Source: Sphingobacteriales bacterium (GTDB taxonomy: Bacteria > Bacteroidota > Bacteroidia > Chitinophagales > Chitinophagaceae). From it: DNA of 46,421 nucleotides. Shown here in pieces: positions 32,977-40,863 of this stretch. Each line of letters begins with the position of its first letter. Within the stretch, counting starts at the first letter, position 1. A program made the translations under genes and the position numbers. The notes beneath the pieces are model-generated. The model was given only the letters and a program-made list of their open reading frames with translations. It had not been told where the DNA came from and did not search any database. The stretch lies in NCBI GenBank assembly GCA_016185185.1, contig JACPOD010000069.1:1-46421 (forward strand). Direction: 5' to 3'.

Positions 32977-33052
32977 GAATATTGAATAAAGAATAAGTAA
33001 CACCGAATGACGGAAAAAAACTTCGATGTTGATTATTCCTTGTCAGATATTC
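32977..33052. repeat. Dispersed-type intergenic palindrome between yidD and tag
   Basis: The arm beginning GAATATTGAATAAAGAATAA (32977-33008) and its inverted, imperfect copy (33021-33052) flank a 12-base A-rich loop. About 23 of 32 positions match, and most mismatches leave G-U pairs. This looks like a member of a repeated intergenic family rather than a terminator, though it could end the yidD transcript. Confidence 0.55.
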
Positions 33053-33091
33053 ATTATTTTTTATCATATTTCGGTTAGTTAAATAAAAGAT

Positions 33092-33664
33092 ATGAGCAAA
33101 GAAAAAATAAGATGTCACTGGTGTTTGAAAGATGAGTTGTATATGAAGTATCATGATGAAGAATGGGGAACACCATTGCACGATGATCAGCAATTGTTTG
33201 AGTTATTATGCCTGGAAGGCGCACAGGCAGGTCTGAGCTGGTACACTATTTTATCCAAAAGGGAAAATTACCGTAAAGCATTTGACGGGTTTGATGCAAA
33301 GAAGATGGCAAAATACACTGCTGCTAAAATTGAAAAGCTTTTACAGAACGAAGGTATTGTGCGAAACCGGTTAAAAGTAAATGCATTTGTTACGAATGCC
33401 CAGGCTTACCTGCAAATACAAAAAGAGTTTGGAAGTTTTGATAAATACATCTGGCAGTTTGTTGGCGGTAAACCCATTATTAATAATGTAAGATCAATGG
33501 GAGAAGTTGTTGCTAAAACCCCGATCTCCGATGTGATGAGTAAAGATCTGCTGAAGAGAGGTTTCAAATTTGTTGGTTCAACAATTTGTTATGCTTTTAT
33601 GCAAGCCAGTGGCATGGCAGACGATCATTTAAATGATTGCTGGAAAAAGAAGAAAAAGAAATAG
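33092..33664 (+). CDS. tag: 3-methyladenine DNA glycosylase I
   Basis: 190 residues. Zinc-binding residues of the TAG family are in place: Cys8 (CHWC), His21 (YHDEEWG), His179 and Cys183 (DDHLNDC). LFELLCLEGAQAGLSWYTIL and the catalytic-region RGFKFVGSTICYAFMQASG are nearly identical to other TAG enzymes. It removes 3-methyladenine from alkylated DNA. The gene ends with a lysine-rich tail. It is a single-gene unit converging with the NTF2-like gene 36 bases later. Confidence 0.95.
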   Translation: MSKEKIRCHWCLKDELYMKYHDEEWGTPLHDDQQLFELLCLEGAQAGLSWYTILSKRENYRKAFDGFDAKKMAKYTAAKIEKLLQNEGIVRNRLKVNAFVTNAQAYLQIQKEFGSFDKYIWQFVGGKPIINNVRSMGEVVAKTPISDVMSKDLLKRGFKFVGSTICYAFMQASGMADDHLNDCWKKKKKK

Positions 33665-33700
33665 TGAAGATGCCCTCGCTATTTCTTGTACCGGCAAAGA

Positions 33701-34054
33701 TTAATTGCCATAGAAAAATTGTTCCTTCACAATCTTACCATCTTTCCAGTGCTGTACAGATACCTGTGTGTAGTTACGTGTACCCCAATCTTTGTGCGTA
33801 TAATCAAAATGCCATTTTACATAAGATACATTTTCACCTATTGCCACATCCAGTGCCTTTGCGCCCCGGAATTCGGTAATACTTCCAAAGAAATTTAATT
33901 CTCTTTCACGGTTAGCAGTTTTACCTCTAGTTGGTGCTAACTCATTTTCCTGCATCACCACTTCATCATCATAATATAATTCAAAGCCATCTATTGCTTT
34001 TCCTTCAAGGATTAACTGGTTAAGGTGATTGATCTTTTCTTTAATTGTTTGCAT
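33701..34054 (-). CDS. SnoaL/NTF2-like small protein
   Basis: 117 residues, no signal peptide. The cone-shaped NTF2/SnoaL fold is suggested by an N-terminal helix (TIKEKINHLNQLILEGKAID), ELYYDDEVVMQEN, then paired strands (VSYVKWHFDYTHKDWGTRNY, VQHWKDGKIVKEQFFYG). Members of this superfamily bind or isomerise small molecules and many are of unknown role. It lies downstream of a Crp-type regulator on the same strand (94 bases). Confidence 0.65.
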   Translation of the reverse strand: MQTIKEKINHLNQLILEGKAIDGFELYYDDEVVMQENELAPTRGKTANRERELNFFGSITEFRGAKALDVAIGENVSYVKWHFDYTHKDWGTRNYTQVSVQHWKDGKIVKEQFFYGN

Positions 34055-34148
34055 AGTTTTTTGTTTTTTGATAACACAAAATTGCTGTCAATACCTTACT
34101 GTTTCCAATGAGCTGTGGTAAGAAAAAACCTTGATGTATGTTAAGTAA

Positions 34149-34736
34149 CTATTTCCCTTTAACTAATTGCCTGCGGATGCGGCTGAGTGATTCTGGAGTA
34201 ATACCTAAATAGGAAGCAATGAGTTTAAGCGGAAGACGTTGTTCTAAAGAAGGATACTGCTCTGTGAAATTTAAGTATCGCTGATCGGCAGGCATGCTCA
34301 TGTTTTCAACAATGCGCCGCTGATGGGCTACAAATGCCCGCTGCAATTTTATGCGGAAGAGCCGTTCAAACTTCGGAACAGCTAATACCAGTTTATCAAA
34401 ATCATTTTTTTCAATCAGTAATAATTCAGAATCTTCTATTGCTTCAATATTGGTTAAAGAAGGGTTACCGGTTATCAATCCATACATATCGCTGGTCCAC
34501 CAGTCTTCTATAGCAAATGAAACGGTATGTTCTATTCCTTCATCATCTACATAGTACTGCCGTAAACATCCTTTCACAACGTATGTTTCATAACGGCACA
34601 TATCGCCAGCCTGCACATGGTATTGCCGCTTTCTTAATTTCTTTGGTCTGAGAATGGAAAGAAAATATTCTTTTTCTTCATCTGTAAGTTCAATGAAGGA
34701 GGCAATATTTTTCAGCAGTGTTTCGTGCATATTCAA
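34149..34736 (-). CDS. Crp/Fnr-family transcriptional regulator
   Basis: 195 residues. The N-terminal cyclic-nucleotide-binding-like domain spans about 20-120 (KRQYHVQAGDMCRYETYVVK then GCLRQYYVDDEGIEHTVSFA). A C-terminal winged helix (about 160-192) has the recognition helix LIASYLGITPESLSRIRRQ. There is no cysteine cluster, so it is not an oxygen-sensing Fnr. Short proteins of this type are common in Bacteroidota and often control a neighbouring gene, here perhaps the NTF2-like gene. The gene begins just beyond the terminator that follows sod. Confidence 0.88.
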   Translation of the reverse strand: MNMHETLLKNIASFIELTDEEKEYFLSILRPKKLRKRQYHVQAGDMCRYETYVVKGCLRQYYVDDEGIEHTVSFAIEDWWTSDMYGLITGNPSLTNIEAIEDSELLLIEKNDFDKLVLAVPKFERLFRIKLQRAFVAHQRRIVENMSMPADQRYLNFTEQYPSLEQRLPLKLIASYLGITPESLSRIRRQLVKGK

Positions 34737-34757
34737 AATTAAGCAGGACTCTTAAAT

Positions 34758-34788
34758 AAAAAAGCCGGTCAGGCGACCGGCTTTTTTA
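34758..34788 (-). terminator. Terminator after sod
   Basis: AAAAAAGCCGGTC and GACCGGCTTTTTT surround a short loop, with a T tail on either strand. It lies between sod and the Crp-family gene, both on the minus strand. Confidence 0.9.
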
Positions 34789-34801
34789 TTCACTTATTTA
34801 A

Positions 34802-35404
34802 TTAAGCTTTTTCAAAACGCTCCGCTACTTTATTCCAGTTCACTACATTCCAGAAAGCAGCTAAATAATCTGCCCGGCGGTTTTGATAATGCAGGTAATA
34901 AGCATGTTCCCACACATCCACGCCTAATATTGGAGTACCCTTTACTTCTGCCACATCCATTAATGGATTATCCTGGTTAGGTGTGGAAGAAATTTCGAGC
35001 TTGCCATCTTTAACCAGTAACCAGGCCCAGCCGCTTCCAAATCTTGTGATGCCAGCTGCAGCAAATTTTTCTTTGAATGCATCAAAAGAACCGAAAGCAG
35101 CATTGATAGCATCCGCTAATTTTCCTGAAGGGGTACCGCCAGCATTTGGCGCCATGCTTTCCCAGAAGAAAGTATGATTCCAGTGACCACCACCATTGTT
35201 ACGAACAGCAGGTGAAATAGAACCGGCTACTTTCACTAATTCTTCCAAAGTTTTGCCTTCGTTAGGAGTGCCGGCAATGGCTTTATTTAAATTGTCAACA
35301 TATGCCTGGTGATGTTTGCCATGATGTATTTCCATGGTCCTTGTGTCAATGTGCGGTTCCAGTGCATTGTGTGCATATGGAAGCGCAGGTAATGTAAATG
35401 CCAT
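34802..35404 (-). CDS. Superoxide dismutase, Mn/Fe family
   Basis: 200 residues, no signal peptide, so cytoplasmic. Metal ligands His27 ([12 protein letters not shown]), His77 ([11 protein letters not shown]), Asp163 and His167 ([15 protein letters not shown]). The GGHWNH motif and STPNQDNPL (Gln about 144) are features usually linked to manganese or cambialistic enzymes rather than strict iron types. It converts superoxide to peroxide and oxygen. A -7 box (35456-35449) lies upstream and a terminator follows. Confidence 0.95.
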   Translation of the reverse strand: MAFTLPALPYAHNALEPHIDTRTMEIHHGKHHQAYVDNLNKAIAGTPNEGKTLEELVKVAGSISPAVRNNGGGHWNHTFFWESMAPNAGGTPSGKLADAINAAFGSFDAFKEKFAAAGITRFGSGWAWLLVKDGKLEISSTPNQDNPLMDVAEVKGTPILGVDVWEHAYYLHYQNRRADYLAAFWNVVNWNKVAERFEKA

Positions 35405-35448
35405 AGTATTAAAGTTTATTATTGTTTCTGATTGTTTAAATAGAACAA

Positions 35449-35456
35449 CAAATTTA
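35449..35456 (-). promoter_or_regulatory. -7 element of the sod promoter
   Basis: TAAATTTG on the minus strand, an exact TAnnTTTG match 45 bases before the sod ATG. No clear -33 box. Confidence 0.45.
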
Positions 35457-35512
35457 GGAAGGCTTTGTTTAACATTAGTTAAGACGAGGTAAATGTTTCT
35501 GATTTCGAAACC

Positions 35513-35959
35513 TCAGCGTTTGTTCTTAAAGAAATCTTTCATTAGCTGTGCACAGTCTTCGGCCAAAATACCGGAGACAATTTCTGTTTTGGGGTGAAAG
35601 GGCCATTCTTCTTTGGTAATATGTTTGTGACCATTCTTTTCATCATCAGCTCCCCAAACAATCCTGCTTATTTTGCTCCAGTATAAAGCACCGGTACACA
35701 TAAGGCATGGCTCAACAGTAACATATAAGGTAGCGTCGGGTAAATATTTAGCACCTAAAAAATTAAATGCCGAAGTAAGTGCAATCATTTCTGCATGTGC
35801 CGTGGGATCCTTTAATCTTTCTGTTTGATTGTATCCACGGGCAATACTCTTTTGATTCATCACCACCACAGCACCAATTGGAATCTCCTCTTCCTCAAAA
35901 GCTCTTTCTGCTTCCTTCAATGCCATCCGCATAAAATATTCATCGTTCAATGCAATCAT
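35513..35959 (-). CDS. tadA: Nucleoside/tRNA adenosine deaminase, TadA-like
   Basis: 148 residues. Zinc deaminase motif: His55 and catalytic Glu57 in PTAHAEMIAL, Cys85 and Cys88 in VEPCLMCTGAL. Length and the MRMALKEAERAFEEEEIPIG start match TadA, which makes inosine at the tRNA wobble position. Related guanine or cytosine deaminases share these motifs, so tRNA specificity is likely but not proven. It stands between the terminator at 35971 and the sod promoter. Confidence 0.85.
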   Translation of the reverse strand: MIALNDEYFMRMALKEAERAFEEEEIPIGAVVVMNQKSIARGYNQTERLKDPTAHAEMIALTSAFNFLGAKYLPDATLYVTVEPCLMCTGALYWSKISRIVWGADDEKNGHKHITKEEWPFHPKTEIVSGILAEDCAQLMKDFFKNKR

Positions 35960-35970
35960 ATATCAAAAGT

Positions 35971-36005
35971 AAAAAACCATCCGTCAACTGACGAATGGTT
36001 TTTTA
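35971..36005 (-). terminator. Terminator after the DUF1080 gene
   Basis: AAAAAACCATCCGTCA pairs with TGACGAATGGTTTTTT around a tiny loop; T tails on both strands. It closes the long minus-strand operon that starts at 43356. Confidence 0.85.
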
Positions 36006-36026
36006 TTCAAATACTTATTAAACCAG

Positions 36027-36779
36027 TTAGAGTTTTTTGATCATTATGTTGCGGTACCAAACGGCATTACCATGATCCTGCAAAGCAATATGCCCTTTTT
36101 TGTAGGTTCCAAAATCGGGCATTTCTTTAAACTTGCTGCCGGCTATTAATTTCTTCCAGCTGTCATCCCACAAAGTGGTAGATACAACTGTTGTTCCGTT
36201 CAGCATTAAATCAAGCTTGCCATTATTTACAATAATCTCCGCCAGGTTCCATTCGCCAACAGGCTTTACTGTTTCTTTACTGCAACTGATGAGATCATAT
36301 AAATCACCTGCACGGTGTTTTGGAATTTTTCCATCATCATGGCCATCGTTATCCAGTACCTGCATTTCAGGACCAGTCTTCCAGACATATTGGTATTTGG
36401 CTGTGTCTTCATGAATCAAAAAGATTAAACCACTATTACCTTTGGGAGCAATCTTCCATTCTACTTTAAAGTGAAAGTTTTCATATTCATCATTGGTAAC
36501 CATATCACCACCATCATCTGTCTGCCATTGTTTTTTATTAGTGGTATCAAGATAGATGGCGCCATCGGCAATCTTCCAGGCTTTACCTGCAGCTGATTTT
36601 CCGTAAGCATGCCATCCGTTAGTTGTTTTACCATCGAATAAAGAGATCCATCCGGTATCTGCTGCTGCTGCAGTTTCACTGGTTACAGCGGTGGAATCTT
36701 TTTTCTCTGTTGAAGTATCATTACCAGAGTTGCATGCAAACAGTAATATGGCACCGGCTGCCAAAAATGTCATTTTCAT
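36027..36779 (-). CDS. DUF1080 (3-keto-disaccharide hydrolase family) lipoprotein
   Basis: 250 residues from the ATG at 36779, which begins a lipoprotein signal (KMTFLAAGAILLFAC); the frame runs further upstream but into the cytochrome gene. The DUF1080 jelly-roll follows: GWISLFDGKTTNGWHAYG, FHFKVEWKIAPKGNSGLIF, GPEMQVLDNDGHDDGK, HIALQDHGNAVWYRNIMIK. Pfam names this family after enzymes that cleave 3-keto-glycosides. The lipid anchor places it in the periplasm. It starts 17 bases after the cytochrome gene and is the last gene of an operon with two oxidoreductases and a GMC dehydrogenase, consistent with hydrolysis of an oxidised glycoside. Confidence 0.85.
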   Translation of the reverse strand: MKMTFLAAGAILLFACNSGNDTSTEKKDSTAVTSETAAAADTGWISLFDGKTTNGWHAYGKSAAGKAWKIADGAIYLDTTNKKQWQTDDGGDMVTNDEYENFHFKVEWKIAPKGNSGLIFLIHEDTAKYQYVWKTGPEMQVLDNDGHDDGKIPKHRAGDLYDLISCSKETVKPVGEWNLAEIIVNNGKLDLMLNGTTVVSTTLWDDSWKKLIAGSKFKEMPDFGTYKKGHIALQDHGNAVWYRNIMIKKL

Positions 36780-36796
36780 TTTAAAAGTATTAGTTA

Positions 36797-37180
36797 TTAT
36801 TTTAACGTAAAGATGTACTTCACGATAGTTGTTACATCTTCTTCTGATAAATTGGGATGTGCTGTCATTGGTACAGTTCCCCAATTACCCTGGCCACCTT
36901 TGATCACTTTTGATACCAGCATTTTTATATTGGCATCTGTATTTTCATATTTCTTTGCTACATCTTTCCAGGCGGGCCCGGTACTGGCTTCATTAATTTT
37001 GTGACAGGTTGTGCAATCAGATTTCCCCACAATTTCAATGGCTTTATCTTCTAAAGGATTGGTGCTGGCGGCAGCATCTTTACTTGCAGGAACAGCTGCG
37101 TTTTTTTTCTCTGTCTTATCTCCGCCACCACAGGAGAATAATAAAGCTGATGCGCAGATAACGATAAAAATCTTCTTCAT
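36797..37180 (-). CDS. Small c-type cytochrome lipoprotein
   Basis: 127 residues. The lipoprotein signal ends LLFSC (Cys17). After an Ala/Lys-rich linker comes one haem-binding site, CTTCH (Cys56, Cys59, His60). The likely distal ligand is Met105 in GTVPMTAHP, and the end VTTIVKYIFTLK is typical of class I cytochromes. It is anchored in the periplasm and probably takes electrons from the GMC dehydrogenase of this operon towards the respiratory chain. It lies between the broken isomerase and the DUF1080 gene. Confidence 0.9.
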   Translation of the reverse strand: MKKIFIVICASALLFSCGGGDKTEKKNAAVPASKDAAASTNPLEDKAIEIVGKSDCTTCHKINEASTGPAWKDVAKKYENTDANIKMLVSKVIKGGQGNWGTVPMTAHPNLSEEDVTTIVKYIFTLK

Positions 37181-37212
37181 AATGAATTATTATTTGGTTC
37201 TAAAATATAAAA

Positions 37213-37975
37213 TTAGTCAAGTCCAAGGATACTGCGGTTGAGTTTTTCATTAGGTGCAGTACCGGCAAAATCATCAAATGCTTTGTCTGTTACACGAATG
37301 ATATGGTTGGCAATAAAGGCAGCACCCTCTCTTGCTCCGTCTTCGGGATGTTTGATGCAGCATTCCCATTCCATTACTGCCCAGCCTTTATAATCGTACT
37401 GAGTCAATTTGCTGAAGATGGTTTTAAAATCAACCTGTCCGTCGCCGGGTGAACGATAACGTCCGGCCCGGTTAGCCCAGCTTTGATAACCACCAAAAGT
37501 TCCCTGTTTACCGGTTGAGTTAAACTCCGCATCTTTTACATGAAATGCTTTAATGCGCTGATGATAGAAATCAATGTATTGAATATAATCCAGCTGTTGT
37601 AGTACAAAGTGAGATGGGTCGTATAACAAACAAGCTCTTGGATGATTGTTTACTTTCTCCAGAAACATTTCATACGTAATACCATCAAACAAATCTTCAC
37701 CGGGATGAATTTCATAACACACATCCACGCCACATTCATCAAAGTAATTTAAGATGGGTGTCCAACGTTTGGCCAGTTCTTTAAATCCTTCTTCCACCAA
37801 TCCTTCTGGTCTTTGCGGCCATGGATGAAAGGTGTGCCATAACCCATGTAGGAATTTGCACTGCTTTAAAACCTAAGGAAGCAGCCCACTGACAAATAGT
37901 ATCTAAACTATTGAAGGGCGGTTGATCACCCATAAACTGTGCTAAGAAGATTGCAGGTCCTTTAATTGTTGTCAT
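37213..37975 (-). pseudogene. Broken sugar phosphate isomerase/epimerase (TIM barrel) with internal deletion
   Basis: The start MTTIKGPAIFLAQFMGD through CQWAASLGFKAVQIPTW matches Bacteroidota sugar phosphate isomerase/epimerase proteins. At about 37840-37855 the sequence jumps to LWHTFHPWPQRPEGLVEEGF in another frame. It then continues intact (YEIHPGEDLFDGITYEMFLE, LLYDPSHFVLQQLDYIQYID, AFHVKDAEF, WAVMEWECCIKHPEDG) to the stop at 37213. Roughly 90-100 residues of the barrel (my estimate from related proteins) are missing and the two parts are out of frame (763 bases). The second half keeps the metal-binding part of the xylose-isomerase-like barrel. Either a true deletion or an assembly error; in relatives this protein belongs to the same sugar operon. 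Confidence 0.8.
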
Positions 37976-37976
37976 A

Positions 37977-38106
37977 CCCCAAACCCCTAAAGGGGCTTTT
38001 TTGCTTTTGTTATTAAATGAACTGTTGAATAAGTTTTCAGCAGTTGAGTTTTATTATAATAGTTGAACAGAATTACATCAGCAAAGTCCCTTTAGGGATT
38101 TAGGGT
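37977..38106. repeat. Family-1 palindromic element B, between two operon genes
   Basis: The left end CCCCAAACCCCTAAAGGGG (37977-37995) and right end TCCCTTTAGGGATTTAGGG (38087-38105) are inverted copies, each with its own palindrome, around an A/T-rich centre. On the transcribed minus strand the G-run ends one base before the isomerase ATG. The other end encodes the last residues (LNP) and stop codon of the upstream oxidoreductase. Confidence 0.75.
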
Positions 38107-39255
38107 AAACGCTGTCCACTTATCATTACTCTGCGAAGAGGCTACTACGTTATTGATAAATGCCATGCCTCTTATACCTTCTTCCACAGAAGGAAAATCA
38201 AGCCATTCTTCTTTTGGTTGTTCGCCATTTATTTTTGCTCTTACTGTTAAACTAAAGTTGCGGTATAAGTTAGCAAACGCTTCCAAATAACCTTCAGGAT
38301 GACCGGCTGGTACCCTTGTATTGTGTGCAGCAAATGAACTATTGTAACCAGCTCCGGTGCGATATATTTCAGCAGGTTTATCCAACCATTTTACAATTAA
38401 TGAATTGGCATCTTCCTGTTTCCATTCCAATCCACCTTTTTCACCATATACTCTAATCTTAATATTGTTTTCTTCACCGGCAGCAATTTGAGTTGCCATC
38501 AGCACACCTGTTGCACCATTATTGAATTTCAGGAATGCAGCTCCATCATCATCAAGCATTCTTCCTTCAACAATCACATTTAAATTAGATGATAAATATG
38601 TAACCTGTAAACCGGTAACATATTCCGCTAAGTTGAAAGCATGTGTTCCTATATCTCCCATAGCACCAGCTTTACCACTGCGTTTAGGATCGGTACGCCA
38701 GCTGGCTTGTGCATTGCCGCTTCCTTCTGCATAAGTGCTTAACCAACCCTGCGGATATTCAACATATACCTTTCTAACTTTTCCTAACAGGCCGCTCTTT
38801 ATTAATTGCTTTGCCTGTTTTACCATAGGGTAGCCAGTATAAGTATGACAAAGCAGTAAAGTCAATCCTGTTTCCTGTAGTTTTTCTTTTAATTGTTTTG
38901 CTTCATCAATGGTAAAAGTGATGGGCTTTTCTATTACTACATTGAATCCTTTTTCCAAAGCTTTTATCGCAGGATCAAAGTGAACAAAGTTGGGCGTAAC
39001 GATACTTACAAAGTCAATGCGCTTGTCAGCCGGCATAGCCGCTTCTTTTTCTAACAACACTTTGTAATCCGTATAAATTCTGTCTTCCGGTAAAAACAAT
39101 GATTTACCTGAATCAACTGCAATATCCGGGTTCACACTTAATGCACCAGCTACTAATTCAACTTGTCCGTCCATATTCATGGCCAGGCGGTGTACTGCGC
39201 CAATAAAAGCGTCTTTACCACCACCAATCATTGCCATTCTGAGTTTTCTGTTCAT
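38092..39255 (-). CDS. Gfo/Idh/MocA family oxidoreductase (cytoplasmic type)
   Basis: 387 residues from the ATG at 39255 (MNRKLRMAMIGGGKDAFIGA). An ATG nine bases earlier (39264) lies inside a palindromic repeat and would add only MGL. The NAD(P)-binding Rossmann start is MIGGGKDAFIGAVH, followed by VSIVTPNFVHF and the catalytic-type NVVIEKPITFTIDEAKQLK. The C-terminal domain has MGDIGTHAFNLAEYVTGLQV. It has no signal peptide. It oxidises or reduces a sugar or cyclitol at the expense of NAD(P), acting with the isomerase and the second, exported family member. The last codons and stop come from repeat B. Confidence 0.88.
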   Translation of the reverse strand: MNRKLRMAMIGGGKDAFIGAVHRLAMNMDGQVELVAGALSVNPDIAVDSGKSLFLPEDRIYTDYKVLLEKEAAMPADKRIDFVSIVTPNFVHFDPAIKALEKGFNVVIEKPITFTIDEAKQLKEKLQETGLTLLLCHTYTGYPMVKQAKQLIKSGLLGKVRKVYVEYPQGWLSTYAEGSGNAQASWRTDPKRSGKAGAMGDIGTHAFNLAEYVTGLQVTYLSSNLNVIVEGRMLDDDGAAFLKFNNGATGVLMATQIAAGEENNIKIRVYGEKGGLEWKQEDANSLIVKWLDKPAEIYRTGAGYNSSFAAHNTRVPAGHPEGYLEAFANLYRNFSLTVRAKINGEQPKEEWLDFPSVEEGIRGMAFINNVVASSQSNDKWTAFTLNP

Positions 39256-39257
39256 AA

Positions 39258-39376
39258 GCCCCATCCCTAAAGGGAGTATTTAATTGTTATAAAATAATTT
39301 AGTCTTACGTTTATTTATAAGTAAGCAATCAGGTAAATAGTAACTAACTAAGTTCTCCCTTTAAGGAGGCAGAGGG
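39258..39376. repeat. Family-1 palindromic element C, between two oxidoreductase genes
   Basis: GCCCCATCCCTAAAGGGAG (39258-39276) and CTCCCTTTAAGGAGGCAGAG (39355-39374) are imperfect inverted copies around an A/T-rich centre. On the minus strand the GGGGC run ends directly before the ATG at 39255, and the other end stops two bases before the stop codon of the upstream gene (39379). Confidence 0.7.
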
Positions 39377-39378
39377 TT

Positions 39379-40827
39379 TTACCATCCCGTCCTGTACTCT
39401 CTTTTCACAAATTGGTTCGCTTCATCAAAATTGGTGATCTTCATATTCTTAGCATCCCATAACAATTTTTTTCTTCCGGGATATGATTTTCCATCAGCGC
39501 TTTTAATATTCCAGCTTCGTAAAGCAAGATTACCCATTAGTATTGCTTCTGTTAACGGACCAGCATAATCAAAAGAAGAACTCAATTGTGCATTACCATA
39601 CCCGGCTATACAAGCATTTACCCATTGCACATAATGTCCCTCGGGAACCCTCTTTATGGTTTGAGGAATTTTTATTGTTTGCATGCTTGCAGTAGGTAAT
39701 AGTTTTGGATCACTACCATATGTTCCGCACATCATCTTTCCTTTTGTTCCTTCTATAATTACGCCACCGCTTCCATCATCATCACCCATTGTTTCGTCAG
39801 GTAATAATTCTTCCGGACGGGCTGGTCTGATTCCGCCATCCATCCAGTGCATAACTACTTCCTTCCTCTTATTGTTTGCAGGAAACTTTAAAGTTACTGT
39901 TGATGCAGCAGGGCAACTTTCAGGATAATAAGAAGCATTCCACATTTTTTCATAAATAGCCGCCACGCTGCATTCAACTTCGCTGGGATAACCCAGCCCA
40001 ACTGTTTTAAAAGCAGGGTCAATTAAATGGCAACCCATATCACCCAACGCTCCGGTGCCAAAACTCCAGTAACCACGCCAGTTAAATGGCGCAAAACCTT
40101 CCCGGTATTCTTCCCATTGGGCGGGGCCCAACCATAAGTTCCAATCTAATTCAGCAGGTACGGGTGCAGTTTGTTTTGGTTTTCCAAAACCTTGTGGCCA
40201 CACGGGGCGATTGGTCCATACATAAATAGTATGTGCCTCTCCAATAAATCCTGCATTATACCATTCCTGCATCTGACGTACCCCATCACCACTGGCACCC
40301 TGGTTACCCATTTGTGTAACCACTTTATATTTAATAGCCGCTTCGGTTAGTTGCCTGGCCTCATAAATATCATGGGTTAATGGTTTTTGTACATAAACAT
40401 GTTTGCCCATTTCCATTGCCATTAAAGCAGCTATGCAATGTGTATTATCCGGAGTGGAAACAGAAACAGCATCAATATTATTTTTTTCTTTTTCTAAGAG
40501 TTTTCTGAAGTCTTTATAATAATTCGCTTTGGGAAAACTTGTTCTTGATTTTACTGCCTGCCTGTCATCCACGTCGCACATGGCAACGATGTTTACTTTA
40601 GGACTTTTAGCGAATTCAGCCATATCACTTTGTCCTTTACCTCCGGCGCCTATACCGGCAATGTTTAATTTATCGCTGGGTGCAATAAATCCCCTTCCCA
40701 ACACATGACGGGGAACAATATAAAATCCTGCAGCGAGGGAGCCTGTCTTAATAAAATTTCTTCGGGAAAGACCAGCACCTGATTCTTTTACCTCAGTTGT
40801 TGTTGATTTCTTTTCTGAATTTGACAT
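39379..40827 (-). CDS. Tat-exported Gfo/Idh/MocA family oxidoreductase
   Basis: 482 residues from the ATG at 40827 (MSNSEKKSTTTEVKESG). A twin-arginine signal, SRRNFIKTGSLAAGFYIVP, shows export in folded form with its cofactor. The Rossmann start is NIAGIGAGGKGQSDM, then VAMCDVDDRQA, ISTP-like VSVSTPDNTHC, the catalytic block VYVQKPLTHDIYEARQL, and GDMGCHLIDPAFKTVGLGYP in the C-terminal domain. Periplasmic members of this family often carry a tightly bound nicotinamide cofactor and act on sugars or glycosides. It follows the subunit-3 gene after 36 bases. Confidence 0.88.
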   Translation of the reverse strand: MSNSEKKSTTTEVKESGAGLSRRNFIKTGSLAAGFYIVPRHVLGRGFIAPSDKLNIAGIGAGGKGQSDMAEFAKSPKVNIVAMCDVDDRQAVKSRTSFPKANYYKDFRKLLEKEKNNIDAVSVSTPDNTHCIAALMAMEMGKHVYVQKPLTHDIYEARQLTEAAIKYKVVTQMGNQGASGDGVRQMQEWYNAGFIGEAHTIYVWTNRPVWPQGFGKPKQTAPVPAELDWNLWLGPAQWEEYREGFAPFNWRGYWSFGTGALGDMGCHLIDPAFKTVGLGYPSEVECSVAAIYEKMWNASYYPESCPAASTVTLKFPANNKRKEVVMHWMDGGIRPARPEELLPDETMGDDDGSGGVIIEGTKGKMMCGTYGSDPKLLPTASMQTIKIPQTIKRVPEGHYVQWVNACIAGYGNAQLSSSFDYAGPLTEAILMGNLALRSWNIKSADGKSYPGRKKLLWDAKNMKITNFDEANQFVKREYRTGW

Positions 40828-40863
40828 TAGCAATCGGGTTATTAATAAATTATAGGAAGCATT

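Noticed and set aside
268-39376. The G/C-rich palindromes as a CRISPR array or as ordinary terminators.
   Set aside because: They are scattered rather than evenly spaced and have no spacers; most lack a T tail and they abut start codons rather than follow stops alone.
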